Shown here piece after piece: positions 1 through 9,638 of a stretch of DNA of 64,000 nucleotides; positions within the stretch are counted from its first letter, which is position 1; each line of letters starts with the position of its first letter. Where the stretch lies: positions 248,001 through 312,000 of the forward strand of contig NZ_JAVJSQ010000010.1 in assembly GCF_040219335.1 (NCBI RefSeq), in the 5' to 3' direction. A model generated the notes under the pieces. The model did no database searches. It was given only the letters and a program-made list of their open reading frames with translations, and was not told the origin of the DNA. This stretch comes from Gimesia sp. Lineage in GTDB: Bacteria > Planctomycetota > Planctomycetia > Planctomycetales > Planctomycetaceae. Both the position numbers and the translations under genes were made by a program.

Positions 1-636
1 GCGCGTTGTCTGCATCATGTGCCTGACAGTCTGCCTCTGGAAAAAGCGGCTCTCACGGAACCTTGCTGCGTGGCCTTTAATGCAGTCGTCATGAATGGAG
101 ATATTCAACCGGGGGATCGGGTTGTTGTATTTGGGCCTGGGCCCATAGGTTTGCTGTGTGCTGCGATGGCCCGGTTGCAGGGAGCGGAAGTTGCGGTCGT
201 TGGTCTGGAACGGGATCAGGGCCGTCTGGAAATTGCTGCTCGCGAGTATGGTTGTGAGCCGATCATTGCCGGTCTGGATGAGTGGAGCCTGGCGGTAGAT
301 GGTCTTGGCGTGAATGGCGTGGTTGATGCTGCCGGCGTGTCAGTGACATTGAAGAAGTCGCTGGAGATCGTTCGTCCTGGGGGCTGGATCAGCAAAGTGG
401 GCTGGGGGCCTCAACCTCTGGGCTTCTCGCTGGATCCACTCGTACAGAAGAATATTCGCCTGCAAGGCAGCTTCAGCCATAACTGGCCGATCTGGGAGCG
501 GGTGATTCGGTTGTTGACGACCGGGCAATTGAATATCGATCCGATTATCGGTGGTACCTGGTCTCTGAGTGACTGGCATACTGCTTTCGAGACAATGCAC
601 TCTGGCGAGATCGTGAAAGCGGTTCTCACGCCCTGA
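1..636 (+). CDS. Zinc-type medium-chain alcohol/polyol dehydrogenase, C-terminal part (5' end outside window)
   Basis: The frame is open from base 1 to a TGA at 634-636, so the gene begins before the window. The visible 211 residues are the C-terminal part of an MDR-family dehydrogenase (normally about 340-360 residues): the tail of the catalytic domain with the conserved EKAALTEP segment, then the Rossmann nucleotide-binding domain with glycine motif VVVFGPGPIGLL, then the closing catalytic segment around GSFSHNWPIWERV. The catalytic zinc ligands would lie in the missing part. An internal GTG at 19 would give a headless protein and is not taken as a start. Sorbitol/threonine-dehydrogenase-like enzymes of this type oxidise a secondary alcohol with NAD(P). 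The 65-bp gap to a same-strand sugar isomerase-like gene suggests a small sugar or polyol catabolic operon; the substrate is not readable. Confidence 0.85.
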   Translation, partial: ARCLHHVPDSLPLEKAALTEPCCVAFNAVVMNGDIQPGDRVVVFGPGPIGLLCAAMARLQGAEVAVVGLERDQGRLEIAAREYGCEPIIAGLDEWSLAVDGLGVNGVVDAAGVSVTLKKSLEIVRPGGWISKVGWGPQPLGFSLDPLVQKNIRLQGSFSHNWPIWERVIRLLTTGQLNIDPIIGGTWSLSDWHTAFETMHSGEIVKAVLTP

Positions 637-701
637 TGCTGATCGCCCTGCTTATGTAAAACATTTCCTGCAACGTTGAATATAAAAAACTGGAACCCTC
701 G

Positions 702-1583
702 ATGCCCAAACTAGCCGCGTTTCCTAAAGCCTTTATGGATGAACTGTGTCTATCCGGAGAAATGACACTCCAGCAGTGGATTGAACTGGCAGCGACACTC
801 GATATTGATGGACTTGAATTCTATGCCGGCTTCCTGGAGATGAAGGATCAGAGTTTCTGGCCGGAAGCCAAAAAGATGGCAACGGATCAGGGACTGGAAA
901 TTCCCATGATGTGCTGCTCGCCGGACTTCACCCATCCTGATGAAGCATTTCGTCAAGAACAGATCGAGCATGAAAAATTCTGGATGGAAATGACGGCTGC
1001 TTTGGGAGGAAAATATTGTCGAGTCCTGTCCGGACAGAGACGCCCCGAAGTCTCGCGGGAAGAGGGCATCCAGTATACGGTCTCTTCCATCGAGGCCTGC
1101 CTGCCGCTGGCGGAGAAGCTCGGGCTCACCCTGATCATTGAGAATCACTACAAAGACAATTACTGGGACTACCCGGAATTTGCTCAGATGGCGGATGTTT
1201 TCTGCGATCTGGTGTCCCGGATTGATTCTCCCCACTTCGGGGTCAACTATGATCCGAGCAATACGATTCTGGCAGGAGAGGATCCACTGGAACTCCTGGC
1301 ACGGATCAAGGAGCGGGTTGTCACGATGCATGCCAGCGATCGTTATCTGATTGAAGGAACTATTGAGGACCTGCGCAAAGAAGAAAACAGCCTGGGCTAT
1401 GCCAGTCGTCTCAGCCATGGGGTGATCGGCAAGGGGTTGAACGATTACGACGAGATCTTCTCACAGTTAAAAGAAGTTGGATTCGACAGTTGGATCAGCA
1501 TCGAAGATGGCGTTAATGGGATGGAAGAACTCCAGGAAAGCGTGGCATTTCTGCGGGCCAAAATGGCTCAATATTGGGGATAA
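702..1583 (+). CDS. Sugar phosphate isomerase/epimerase family protein (xylose-isomerase-like TIM barrel)
   Basis: A 293-residue protein of the AP-endonuclease-2 / xylose isomerase-like TIM-barrel superfamily, the usual length for this family. Metal and catalytic positions can be followed along the barrel: Glu in LTLIIENHY, Asp/Asn in HFGVNYDPSN, His in VTMHASDRY, and the C-terminal Glu in WISIEDGVNG. Such enzymes isomerise or epimerise keto-sugars or inositol derivatives in the cytoplasm using a divalent metal. No signal peptide is seen. It follows the dehydrogenase by 65 bp on the same strand, which fits a two-step oxidation/isomerisation pathway. Exact substrate unknown; family assignment is firm. 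Confidence 0.85.
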   Translation: MPKLAAFPKAFMDELCLSGEMTLQQWIELAATLDIDGLEFYAGFLEMKDQSFWPEAKKMATDQGLEIPMMCCSPDFTHPDEAFRQEQIEHEKFWMEMTAALGGKYCRVLSGQRRPEVSREEGIQYTVSSIEACLPLAEKLGLTLIIENHYKDNYWDYPEFAQMADVFCDLVSRIDSPHFGVNYDPSNTILAGEDPLELLARIKERVVTMHASDRYLIEGTIEDLRKEENSLGYASRLSHGVIGKGLNDYDEIFSQLKEVGFDSWISIEDGVNGMEELQESVAFLRAKMAQYWG

Positions 1584-1829
1584 TACCCAGTTTATTAATA
1601 ATTGGCGAAGATTTGGGGGGATAGAGAGGTAATCGGCTGTTGCACATACGTCCAACTTGGGGTATGGTGTATACATCTGACACGAGATGCGTCATGCGCT
1701 GTGTTAATACGTCTATATTTATTACACATTTTTGTGTCACTCCCTCCTGTGCGTGAAGTACAATTGATCATTCAGTAATTGTCACACGTACTTAGCAGGC
1801 ACCTTCCTAATCAACAGAACCGATACGCC

Positions 1830-3257
1830 ATGCTGGTTACAACTCAAAAAACAACTTTACTGGTATTACTTCTCACAGGGACACTGTGCTTCAGTGGATG
1901 TGGAAGTTCCAACTCGCCTGAACAGCGGCGCGTGAGTTCCAATCCGTTCGCGCCTTCTAACAATAAGAGTAAGAGTACTTCCTCGTCTCGCACCCGTTCC
2001 GTACAACAGTCGCCTCAGCGTTCAAATTCGAGTAGCGTGTCGTCAGGCGATGAGAGAAACGTGGTGCAGGCAACGAGCTCAAAGTCAGAAACAAAAACAA
2101 TGCAACCGGGAGCAGAGTCAGTCGCTTCTGGAACGGACTCTTCCCAGGTAGATCTCATCGCAGAGATCAGTAAGTACACACTCGATCCCCAGAATCCTGG
2201 AGTCGCTGTGATCGTACGCGGCATTAGTGATAACATGCCCGAAGCGATGCCCTTGATTATACAAACGCTTGCTCCGGTTGTGGGAAATCAGCAGCCTGGC
2301 AGTGCGAAACCAATTCAGCTGGAACAACACCTGATTGATAATCAACTGGTGTTGATTATGCGGCCAGCACCTGCAGATCTGTTCGGGTTTGCTCAGAAGT
2401 TGAAATGTGGTGCGATCAAAGAAATTGACATTCAAAAACGAATCATCACTGTCGACACAGAATTAACTCAACTGAAGGCACTCGCTCAGAATGTCCAGGC
2501 TGGAAAGACTGGAATGAATTCAGACTTCAAAGTTTCTGCGAATTCTGAGTCGCTGAAAAACATGCAAGCCAAGGGGAATGTACCGGCCATCGGTAACGTG
2601 CCTGAGAAAACTGTTATTTCCAAAAGTGATATAGGTACGGATCGCGATTTAAAACCCAGGCCGGGTGAAGAGACGATCGACTGGGCGCTGCGTGTGATTG
2701 CGGGGACCAGTTCGTTTGCCCATGACACCGCCTGTAAGAAACTGGCTAAAATGGATCCTGATCCCCAGGACCTGCAGCGGGTGTCGTCAATTCTCGCCGC
2801 CACGTTGCCTCTGGCCAAGGAAGGTTTCCGGATGCCCGAGCATGTGAATGCGATGGCTGTCTGGTACACGGATGGCGCCACTCGCGAATTCTCTGAGTTA
2901 CTGGAACAAGAAAAAGATTTTCTGGTCCGTGAGAAAATTATCAGACTGTTGCCGAACATTCATTCGCAGACCATGGCTGAAGTCCTTGTGGGCCGACTGT
3001 CCGACCGCGAAGACCGGAAAGATGCTCGGAGAGCCCTGCAGATCATGGGGGAAATCGCCGAAAAACCGGTACTTCAACTGTTGAATGACACCGATTCTTC
3101 ACTGCGCATCGAGGCCTGTAATATCCTGCAGTCGATCGGAACTGCAGAAGCAATTGCTGCTTTACAGGAGCGTGCAGAAACCGAAGAGAATGAAGTGGTG
3201 AAAGAGCAGCTGCTCCGTACCCAGGCTAAGATCGAAAAGAAATTAGCCGGTAAGTAA
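1830..3257 (+). CDS. HEAT-repeat lipoprotein
   Basis: The ATG at 1830 is chosen because it starts directly with a lipoprotein signal (MLVTTQKTTLLVLLL, then FSGCGSS with the lipid-modified Cys); an in-frame TTG at 1779 would add 17 residues in front of it. The 475-residue product has a long Ser/Thr/Asn/Gln-rich linker after the Cys (roughly residues 25-115), a middle region with no recognised fold, and C-terminal helical repeats of HEAT/armadillo type (VREKIIRLLPNI, DRKDARRALQIMGE, LRIEACNILQSIGTAEA). HEAT scaffolds bind other proteins; here the likely site is the periplasmic face of a membrane. No operon partner: the next gene converges from the other strand 20 bp away. Confidence 0.75.
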   Translation: MLVTTQKTTLLVLLLTGTLCFSGCGSSNSPEQRRVSSNPFAPSNNKSKSTSSSRTRSVQQSPQRSNSSSVSSGDERNVVQATSSKSETKTMQPGAESVASGTDSSQVDLIAEISKYTLDPQNPGVAVIVRGISDNMPEAMPLIIQTLAPVVGNQQPGSAKPIQLEQHLIDNQLVLIMRPAPADLFGFAQKLKCGAIKEIDIQKRIITVDTELTQLKALAQNVQAGKTGMNSDFKVSANSESLKNMQAKGNVPAIGNVPEKTVISKSDIGTDRDLKPRPGEETIDWALRVIAGTSSFAHDTACKKLAKMDPDPQDLQRVSSILAATLPLAKEGFRMPEHVNAMAVWYTDGATREFSELLEQEKDFLVREKIIRLLPNIHSQTMAEVLVGRLSDREDRKDARRALQIMGEIAEKPVLQLLNDTDSSLRIEACNILQSIGTAEAIAALQERAETEENEVVKEQLLRTQAKIEKKLAGK

Positions 3258-3277
3258 TCCGCCTTTTCTAGAGGTCT

Positions 3278-5053
3278 TTAATACCCGGCAGCAGCGCCGT
3301 GTTTTCGTGGGTCACTGTGTCCGCGCAGGCCATCAGGTTGACGGGAAACGGCCTGGGAGGCGGCCAGGCCGGAGCTCTGTTTCGTAGAGTGTCCAAACCG
3401 TTTAAGCTTTTCACCCGCCTGATCAAACAGCTCAGGTTCCAGAAGGAGATCTTCGGGAACCCATTGATGGTGGATGCGTGGCGCATCAACGGCTTGAGTC
3501 GGCGTCATGCCGAACACGATCATGTTCAACAGCACTTGCAGTGTGCTGGAGATGATGCGCGGGCCTCCGGAGGCACCAGCGGAAAAGACCGCTTTTCCAT
3601 CTTTGACTGCGATCGTGGGGGACATGCTGGAAAGCGGTTTCTTGCCGGGTTCGATTTCGTTGGCTTTTCCCTGAATCAAACCAAAGGCATTCGGTTTTCC
3701 GGAGATGGCAGCGAAGTCGTCCATCTCATTGTTCATGACGATTCCGTATTTGGGAATGACGACATAACTGCCGAAAGTCAGGTTGATCGTTTCCGTGCAG
3801 GCGACTGCATTTCCCTGGGCATCCATCACTGAGAAATGGCTGGTTCCTCCATCTTGGGGAGGAACGTAGCGGCCGTAATCCTTCATGGATTTTGTCTGCT
3901 GCGGATCAATACGACGAGCCAGTTCGCTGGCATAAGTGCCACTGGTCAGCCGATCGATGGGGACGGGGACAAAGTCGGCATCACCCAGGTACTCTGCTCG
4001 ATCAGCAAAAGCATGTTTCATGACTTCCGTCAGCAGGTGAATTTCCTCTGGGGAGTGATACTTCAGTTTCCCGAAGGGATGTTTTAGTGTCTGTTGTTCG
4101 AGTGCTTTTATCATGTTGAAGGATTCGATGATGGCGATCCCTCCACTCGATGGAGGGGGCATTGTCAGAATCTGATAGCCATCAAAGTTGGTCGACAGTG
4201 GTTTGCGAATGATGGGCTGGGTTGCTTTCAGGTCTTCCAGGGTCAAAATCCCGCCGGCCGATTTCCCGCAGGCATTAACTATCGCCTCAGCAACAGCGCC
4301 TTGATAAAAGCCGTCACGCCCGTATTCGGCGATAAGCTCCAGAGTCTTCAACTGGGGACTGTAAAAACGGGCATCTTCTTTCCAGGGCTTTCCGTGATTC
4401 AGGTATTCATCGACCAGCGTCTTGAACTCATCCGGATTGAGGGTTCCATTTTTGATGCGGGCCAGCATCCCTTTCTGGACAGAACGCATGTGTTCGTTGA
4501 TTGGAACCCCGCGTCGGGCCAGTTGAATCGCGGGGAGCATTACTGTTTTCAGATCCAGAGTCCCGTATTCTTTGACAGCATAGCTCAATCCGGCGACAGT
4601 GCAGGGGACTGCCACTGCCAGTGGTCCCTGGCGGCTGGCCAGCTGACGCTGCTTGTCAGTTCCCGGCAGCTTGGCGTACATATCGGGAGTAGCAGCTGCG
4701 GGGGCCCGTTCTCTGTAGTCGATCACGGTTGCCTTATGATCTTTGGCATTCCAGATCACCATAAAACCGCCGCCGCCCAGACCACAGCTGGCTGGTCGGA
4801 GAACAGTCAGAGCAAAGGATGTGGCCACAGCGGCGTCGACGACATTACCACCCGTTTTGAGAATGGCGAGCCCGGCAGCACTCGCCAGGGGATGATCGGC
4901 GGCGACTACTGCCTGTTCATATAATTTTTCATCGGTTGGGGCAGCAGGATCCGCTGCGCGACCCGCTTGAGGCCTGAAGAGGATTAAACTGGAGATTAAG
5001 ATGCACAACACGTTATTTAATAGTGGTTTACACTTAAGAAGTTTCAACAGCAT
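3278..5053 (-). CDS. ggt: Gamma-glutamyltranspeptidase
   Basis: A 591-residue secreted proenzyme of the Ntn-hydrolase fold that cleaves the gamma-glutamyl bond of glutathione and related amides. An N-terminal signal peptide (residues 1-33, ending QAGRA) exports it. The large-subunit signature is clear (ADHPLASAAGLAILKTGG, SCGLGGGGFM). The self-cleavage site and catalytic nucleophile is Thr404 in DGGTSHFSVMD, followed by the small subunit with PLSSMSPTI and the typical ending SDPRKHGAAAGY. Length matches the bacterial family (560-590). The ATG at 5053 has AAGGGCAG upstream. It is a single gene, converging with the HEAT lipoprotein. All catalytic landmarks are present, so it should be active. 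Confidence 0.95.
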   Translation of the reverse strand: MLLKLLKCKPLLNNVLCILISSLILFRPQAGRAADPAAPTDEKLYEQAVVAADHPLASAAGLAILKTGGNVVDAAVATSFALTVLRPASCGLGGGGFMVIWNAKDHKATVIDYRERAPAAATPDMYAKLPGTDKQRQLASRQGPLAVAVPCTVAGLSYAVKEYGTLDLKTVMLPAIQLARRGVPINEHMRSVQKGMLARIKNGTLNPDEFKTLVDEYLNHGKPWKEDARFYSPQLKTLELIAEYGRDGFYQGAVAEAIVNACGKSAGGILTLEDLKATQPIIRKPLSTNFDGYQILTMPPPSSGGIAIIESFNMIKALEQQTLKHPFGKLKYHSPEEIHLLTEVMKHAFADRAEYLGDADFVPVPIDRLTSGTYASELARRIDPQQTKSMKDYGRYVPPQDGGTSHFSVMDAQGNAVACTETINLTFGSYVVIPKYGIVMNNEMDDFAAISGKPNAFGLIQGKANEIEPGKKPLSSMSPTIAVKDGKAVFSAGASGGPRIISSTLQVLLNMIVFGMTPTQAVDAPRIHHQWVPEDLLLEPELFDQAGEKLKRFGHSTKQSSGLAASQAVSRQPDGLRGHSDPRKHGAAAGY

Positions 5054-5328
5054 GTTCTGCCCTTGTGGTCTAATCTGGGATGCAAAAATGTGTTATTCAG
5101 CAGAGACAAACTTCTATTGCCGCTCGAAGTCTGTCAGAACTCTGATTATACTATGCGACCAGTGTTGAATGATTTCCAGAGTGAAAGCCGGAAAATCTTT
5201 CCAGATGTGCAGCTACCCTGTTTTCCTGTTGAAACCAGTTTTCCGCTTCCTCAGATGATTCTGTTCCCGGCTGTCTGACGCCGCATCGACATCCGCAACA
5301 AACCGTTAACTTATACAGTCGCAATGCC

Positions 5329-6633
5329 ATGACACTCACCAGACTCGAAACGCCTCCAGCAGAGAAGACATGCCAGCTCGTTACGCTGGGTTGTAAAGTA
5401 AATCAGTATGAGACCCAACTCGTAAAAGAGGCGCTGGAGAAGAACGGTTATCGCGAAGCAGGTGAAAATGAAACGGCCGACCTGTGTGTTGTGAATACCT
5501 GCACCGTCACTGCGACGGGCGACTCGAAGGGGCGCAAGCTGATTCGTCAGCTTTCAAAAAATAATCCCGGCACCAAGATTCTCGTGATGGGCTGTTACGC
5601 CACCCGAGATCCTAAGACGGTCTCCGAATTGCCGGGGGTCTTTGAGGTCATTACCGACAAGCGCGAGCTTCCCGATATCCTTGAGCGGCACGGGATTGTT
5701 GACATGCCCACCGGCATCTCTGAGTTCGAAGGTCGCAAACGGGCTTATGTGAAGGTGCAGGATGGTTGTATCCTGCGGTGTACGTATTGCATCATTCCCC
5801 AGGTACGTCCGGGACTGCAGAGTCGTTCCCCGGAGGATATCGAAGAGGAAGTCCGGCGGCTGGTCGGAAACGGTTTCAAGGAAATCGTGCTGACAGGAAT
5901 TCACGTCGGTCACTTTGGTGTAGATACCACGCGAGGCAAATCTGGCAAGGCCCCCTTCCGACTCTGGCATTTATTTCGCAAGCTGGACCAGATTCCCGGC
6001 GACTGGCGGATGCGGCTCTCGAGTGTTGAGGCTGCTGAAATCCACGATGATTTTATTTCTGCAGCCGCTGACTGTGAACACCTCTGTCCCCAGTTTCATC
6101 CTTCACTGCAGAGTGGTTCCGATACTGTTCTGAGACGGATGAAACGCCGCTACTACGTGAGTCGGTTTTTGGAAAAACTGCAGATGATGCGGGAACGACT
6201 GAATCATCCTTCCTTTACGACTGATGTGATTGTCGGCTTTCCCGGTGAAACCGATGAAGAATTTGCAGAAACACTGCGTGCCTGTGAAGAGGCTGAGTTC
6301 ATGAAGATTCACGTCTTCCCTTTCAGTGCCCGCAAGGGAACACCTGCGGCCACTTATGAGGATCAGGTCCCTGCCGAAGTGCGGCAGGAACGTTGCCAGC
6401 AACTCGCGGAACTGGAACGGGATTTAGCACAAAAATTTTATCGCACGCTCATTGATCAGGAACTGGAAGTTCTGGTAGAACGTGAATGCGAAGAGCGTCC
6501 CGGCTGGGTGCGAGGTACCGATCGCTGGTATGCCCCTGTGGTTTGCCCGGGCTCCAGTGCGGATCTTGGTAAGTTTGTGATCGCCCGTGGTACTCAGGAT
6601 CACCGTGAGTACCTCGAAGCCGAGCGCATCTGA
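5329..6633 (+). CDS. mtaB: tRNA t6A37 methylthiotransferase MtaB
   Basis: A 434-residue radical-SAM methylthiotransferase that adds a 2-methylthio group to N6-threonylcarbamoyladenosine at position 37 of ANN-decoding tRNAs. Three N-terminal Cys for the auxiliary Fe-S cluster are seen (Cys22 in LGCKVNQYET, Cys58 in VNTCTVT, Cys89 in VMGCYA), then the SAM cluster triad Cys147/151/154 in CILRCTYC, the TIM-barrel core with HPSLQSGSD and TDVIVGFPGET, and a C-terminal TRAM-like RNA-binding segment from about residue 370. Overall pattern and the LGCKVNQYE opening favour MtaB over MiaB or RimO. It lies 86 bp before thymidylate kinase on the same strand, possibly co-transcribed. Confidence 0.92.
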   Translation: MTLTRLETPPAEKTCQLVTLGCKVNQYETQLVKEALEKNGYREAGENETADLCVVNTCTVTATGDSKGRKLIRQLSKNNPGTKILVMGCYATRDPKTVSELPGVFEVITDKRELPDILERHGIVDMPTGISEFEGRKRAYVKVQDGCILRCTYCIIPQVRPGLQSRSPEDIEEEVRRLVGNGFKEIVLTGIHVGHFGVDTTRGKSGKAPFRLWHLFRKLDQIPGDWRMRLSSVEAAEIHDDFISAAADCEHLCPQFHPSLQSGSDTVLRRMKRRYYVSRFLEKLQMMRERLNHPSFTTDVIVGFPGETDEEFAETLRACEEAEFMKIHVFPFSARKGTPAATYEDQVPAEVRQERCQQLAELERDLAQKFYRTLIDQELEVLVERECEERPGWVRGTDRWYAPVVCPGSSADLGKFVIARGTQDHREYLEAERI

Positions 6634-6719
6634 TTCATTGTGACAGACAGAGCTTTGTTGCTGCAGTCATATTGGCTGGTAATATCCCTGTCCGATCCGA
6701 TTGAAAAGAAAGAAGTTGA

Positions 6720-7394
6720 GTGGCCGTATTAATTGCGATTGAAGGCATCGATGGTTCGGGAAAAGGGACTCAGGCTGCACGTCTGCATGAAAAGTGTCAG
6801 GCAGAGGGCATCAACTCGAGTCTGATTGGTTTTCCACGATACTCTGAGACCCTGTTCGGGAAATCGATTGGCGATTTTCTGAACGGCCGCTTCGGAGCAT
6901 TAGATGCAGTCCATCCTTTCCTCGCATCATTGCTATATGCTGGTGACCGCTTTGAATCACGCGGATTTATCCAGAAGACGATAGAGGACAGCGAGGTAGT
7001 CATCTTTGATCGCTACATTCCATCCAATATTGCCCACCAGGGGGCCAAGCTCTCCGGGGATGAGCGCATCGAATTTATTTACTGGATTGAGCAGATTGAA
7101 TACGTGATCTACCAGATGCCTCGTCTGGATCAGGCAATCCTGCTGGATCTGCCTGCCGATTATGCACAGAAAATGGTGGCAGAAAAGCAGGCGCGATCCT
7201 ATACCGATCAGGTCACTGATCTGCATGAGTCGGATCAATCCTATCTGGCCCAGGTCCGAGATGTTTATCTTCAACTCGCAGAAGCGAACGAACAATGGGA
7301 CAAAATCGAGTGTTTGCAGGAAGGCCAGCAGCGTTCTATTGACGACATTGGCACTGAAATCTGGTCGCATCTGACACGTCTGCTGGCGCGGTAA
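6720..7394 (+). CDS. tmk: Thymidylate kinase (dTMP kinase)
   Basis: A 224-residue P-loop kinase phosphorylating dTMP to dTDP for DNA synthesis. The N-terminus carries the P-loop EGIDGSGKGTQ (residues 8-18), then the substrate segment FPRYSETLFGKSIGDFL, the DR(Y/H) motif in FDRYIPSN, and a lid region with basic residues near KQARSYTD. The FPRYSE form and overall arrangement resemble the archaeal/eukaryotic branch of TMK more than the Escherichia coli type (my reading). The start is a GTG directly before the P-loop strand; a purine-rich AAAGAAAGAAG lies just upstream. Length is normal. Confidence 0.92.
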   Translation: MAVLIAIEGIDGSGKGTQAARLHEKCQAEGINSSLIGFPRYSETLFGKSIGDFLNGRFGALDAVHPFLASLLYAGDRFESRGFIQKTIEDSEVVIFDRYIPSNIAHQGAKLSGDERIEFIYWIEQIEYVIYQMPRLDQAILLDLPADYAQKMVAEKQARSYTDQVTDLHESDQSYLAQVRDVYLQLAEANEQWDKIECLQEGQQRSIDDIGTEIWSHLTRLLAR

Positions 7395-7548
7395 TACCTG
7401 CTTCAGCGGTTTGTTCAGCGCCTGCATGAACAGCAGCGTTGATTGATTCAATCTTAATCAAAGCTGAACTTAAAATACTCTTGACCCTTTCCTGACTCAG
7501 CCTGTCTAATATCAGTATTCTTTGATCTTTGGAAGGGAGAAGGGAATT

Positions 7549-7848
7549 GTGAAGCGCGACCTGAGCCAACTCACCTTGCGGGAGATGTTTTCCAATACGG
7601 AACGTCTGACAGCAGAACTCGCAGACCATCTGGAGCTGGGGTTCCTCCCGAAAAATCAGCAATTAATCCGTATGGTTCGTGTGCTACCGGAAGGCGTGGA
7701 AAAACGTCGGGTAGAAGATATCAGTGTGCGTAACCAGGCTGCTGATTTGCTGAAGAGCGACCAGTTTACCCAGGAGCTGTTCACAAAACTGGATGAATAC
7801 CTGGAAGCCATCGAAAATTCGATTGAAGGGATCATCGACGGGAACTGA
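7549..7848 (+). CDS. Small conserved-looking hypothetical protein
   Basis: A 99-residue cytoplasmic protein with no family I recognise. The GTG at 7549 is preferred because a strong Shine-Dalgarno (GGAAGGGAGAAGGG, 7531-7544) sits 4-8 bases before it; a TTG at 7522 would place that signal inside the coding sequence. The protein is mostly helical and charged, with segments LREMFSNTERLTAELADHL and a C-terminal acidic helix ending in EGIIDGN. No Cys, no signal peptide, no membrane segment. It stands alone between tmk and a convergent flavoprotein gene 6 bp away. Confidence 0.65.
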   Translation: MKRDLSQLTLREMFSNTERLTAELADHLELGFLPKNQQLIRMVRVLPEGVEKRRVEDISVRNQAADLLKSDQFTQELFTKLDEYLEAIENSIEGIIDGN

Positions 7849-7854
7849 AACACT

Positions 7855-9465
7855 TCAGTTGACGGGTGCGGTGAGAGGCGAGAATTCCTCAACCAGTTTG
7901 CGGGCACTCAATAATCCATCGACGGCAGCTGAGACGATGCCCCCTGCATAGCCGGCCCCTTCTCCTACGGGATAGAGTCCTTTATATCCTGGTGCCTGAC
8001 AGGTGTCGCGATCGCGGTCAATGCGAACGGGCGAACTGCCGCGCATCTCGGGGCCAACCAGCACCGCATTTTTCAGAAACAGACCGCGCCATTTTTTATC
8101 CATCACAGGCAGTCCATTCTCAATCTGGTTAAGCACTAAAGGAGGTAGCACCTGATGCAGGTCAGTGGGGACAACGCCGCGACGGTAGGTACCCTCGTAT
8201 TGAAGGCTGGCATCAGTCTGTTTGTGATTTAAAAAATCATCGGCACGCTGAATTGGACAGTAGTAATTTTGCTGTCCAATCTGATAAGCGGCCGCTTCAT
8301 ACTTTCGTTGCAGTTCAACGCCAGCCAGGGGATGTTCGCTACCGAATTCCTCCGGATAAATCGTGGTCATGATCCCACTGTTGGCAAACCCGGTGTCATG
8401 CCGTGAATTGCTCATGCCGTTGGTGCAGAACATACCTGGTTCCGAAACACTGGGCATCACAATTCCCCCGGCGCACATGCAGAAGGTATACAGATCACGT
8501 TTGCCTTTCGTGATCATGGTATAGTCGGCCGCTCCCAGCAGCGACAGATATTCGTCTCGACCGTACTTGTGCTCATTGACCTGTTCCTGAGGCTGTTCGA
8601 TGCGCAGGCCCAGTTGAAACGCTTTACGGAACAGGGGAACGCCCAGGTCATAGAGCATCTGGTATGTGTCGCGGGCACTGTGACCGATGCCGAGAATGAC
8701 CTGTCCGGTTTTGATGTATCCGGAAGAGGTCATGATGCCCTGCACCTGACCATCCTTGACGTCTATGTCTTCCAGCCGACATTCAAAACGGAACTCGCCT
8801 CCCAGGGCGTCGATCTTGCGGCGGAAGTTTCGACAGATCATGGGGAGCTTGTTACTGCCCAGGTGGGGGCGATGTTCGTAGACAATCGAGGGCCGCGCAC
8901 CACACTCAACAAACCGCTCCAGAACCCATTGCACGTCCGGTCCAGTCAAACGGCAGGTCAGTTTGCCATCACTGAAACAGCCCGCGCCTCCTTCACCAAA
9001 GAGGTAGTTGTTCTCGCTATGGAAGTCAGCTCCCTTATCGAATTGCCTGATTTCGGGGACACGCTCTTTTACGGGAAACCCACGTTCAATGATCAGTGGT
9101 CGATATCCCTTACACGCCAGATAGTAACCTGCCAGGAGTCCTGCGGGGCCAGAGCCGACGACGACAGGACGCTCTTCCAGAGGAGTCGATCCGTTCTCCG
9201 GGTCGAAAAAGGCACTTTCGGTAAATGCCTGGACGGAAAGGTCTTCACGGAGATGTTTCAGCAGGCTTGTTTCGTCAGTGACATTGACCTCAGCAGAATA
9301 CACAAAGCACAGGTCATGGCGCGAGCGGGCATCCAGACTCTTTCTCAGAATTCGAAAACTCTGCAGATCATCATCGCCGACTCCCAGTTTCAGAGCCAAC
9401 TCGTGAGCCAGTTCTTCCTCGGGAATCTCGACGGGGAGACGAATGTTGGTAACTTTGAGTGACAT
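7855..9465 (-). CDS. FAD-dependent dehydrogenase, COG2509-type
   Basis: A 536-residue flavoprotein of the uncharacterised FAD-dependent dehydrogenase group. A small N-terminal domain (residues 1-95, beginning MSLKVTNIRLPVEIPEEE) is typical of the group; the dinucleotide-binding glycines follow in VVGSGPAGLLAGYYLACKG (around residue 102), and a second flavin contact is seen near the C-terminus in GLYPVGEGAGYAGGI. Characteristic internal segments are FGEGGAGCFSDGKLTCR and TFCMCAGGIVMPSVSE. Members are soluble and their substrate is unknown. It is the last gene of a minus-strand series (sugar kinase, regulator, acyltransferase, this gene) separated by 45-173 bp gaps, so co-transcription is possible but not shown. 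Confidence 0.88.
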   Translation of the reverse strand: MSLKVTNIRLPVEIPEEELAHELALKLGVGDDDLQSFRILRKSLDARSRHDLCFVYSAEVNVTDETSLLKHLREDLSVQAFTESAFFDPENGSTPLEERPVVVGSGPAGLLAGYYLACKGYRPLIIERGFPVKERVPEIRQFDKGADFHSENNYLFGEGGAGCFSDGKLTCRLTGPDVQWVLERFVECGARPSIVYEHRPHLGSNKLPMICRNFRRKIDALGGEFRFECRLEDIDVKDGQVQGIMTSSGYIKTGQVILGIGHSARDTYQMLYDLGVPLFRKAFQLGLRIEQPQEQVNEHKYGRDEYLSLLGAADYTMITKGKRDLYTFCMCAGGIVMPSVSEPGMFCTNGMSNSRHDTGFANSGIMTTIYPEEFGSEHPLAGVELQRKYEAAAYQIGQQNYYCPIQRADDFLNHKQTDASLQYEGTYRRGVVPTDLHQVLPPLVLNQIENGLPVMDKKWRGLFLKNAVLVGPEMRGSSPVRIDRDRDTCQAPGYKGLYPVGEGAGYAGGIVSAAVDGLLSARKLVEEFSPLTAPVN

Positions 9466-9500
9466 AGATCAATAACCGAAATCGAATGGGCGCGTTATGC

Positions 9501-9530
9501 GACTTGAGATCGCCCGACTTGAGATCGCCC
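9501..9530. repeat. Perfect 15-bp tandem duplication
   Basis: GACTTGAGATCGCCC occurs twice head to tail (9501-9515 and 9516-9530), 35 bp upstream of the minus-strand flavoprotein start. It lies in its likely 5' untranslated or promoter region. Confidence 0.9.
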
Positions 9531-9638
9531 GGAGCAATTCGACATGTTATACCGCTGGGGTGAGCGAATGCAATTTTGTCACTTTGAAACCGGCAGAAAA
9601 GGGTAAAATACTTTGCCCAACTTCTCATTATATCTGAT

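Noticed and set aside
4094-4924. A 276-codon plus-strand open frame
   Set aside because: Antisense to gamma-glutamyltranspeptidase.
8569-9462. A 297-codon plus-strand open frame
   Set aside because: Antisense to the COG2509 flavoprotein gene, which has clear motifs.
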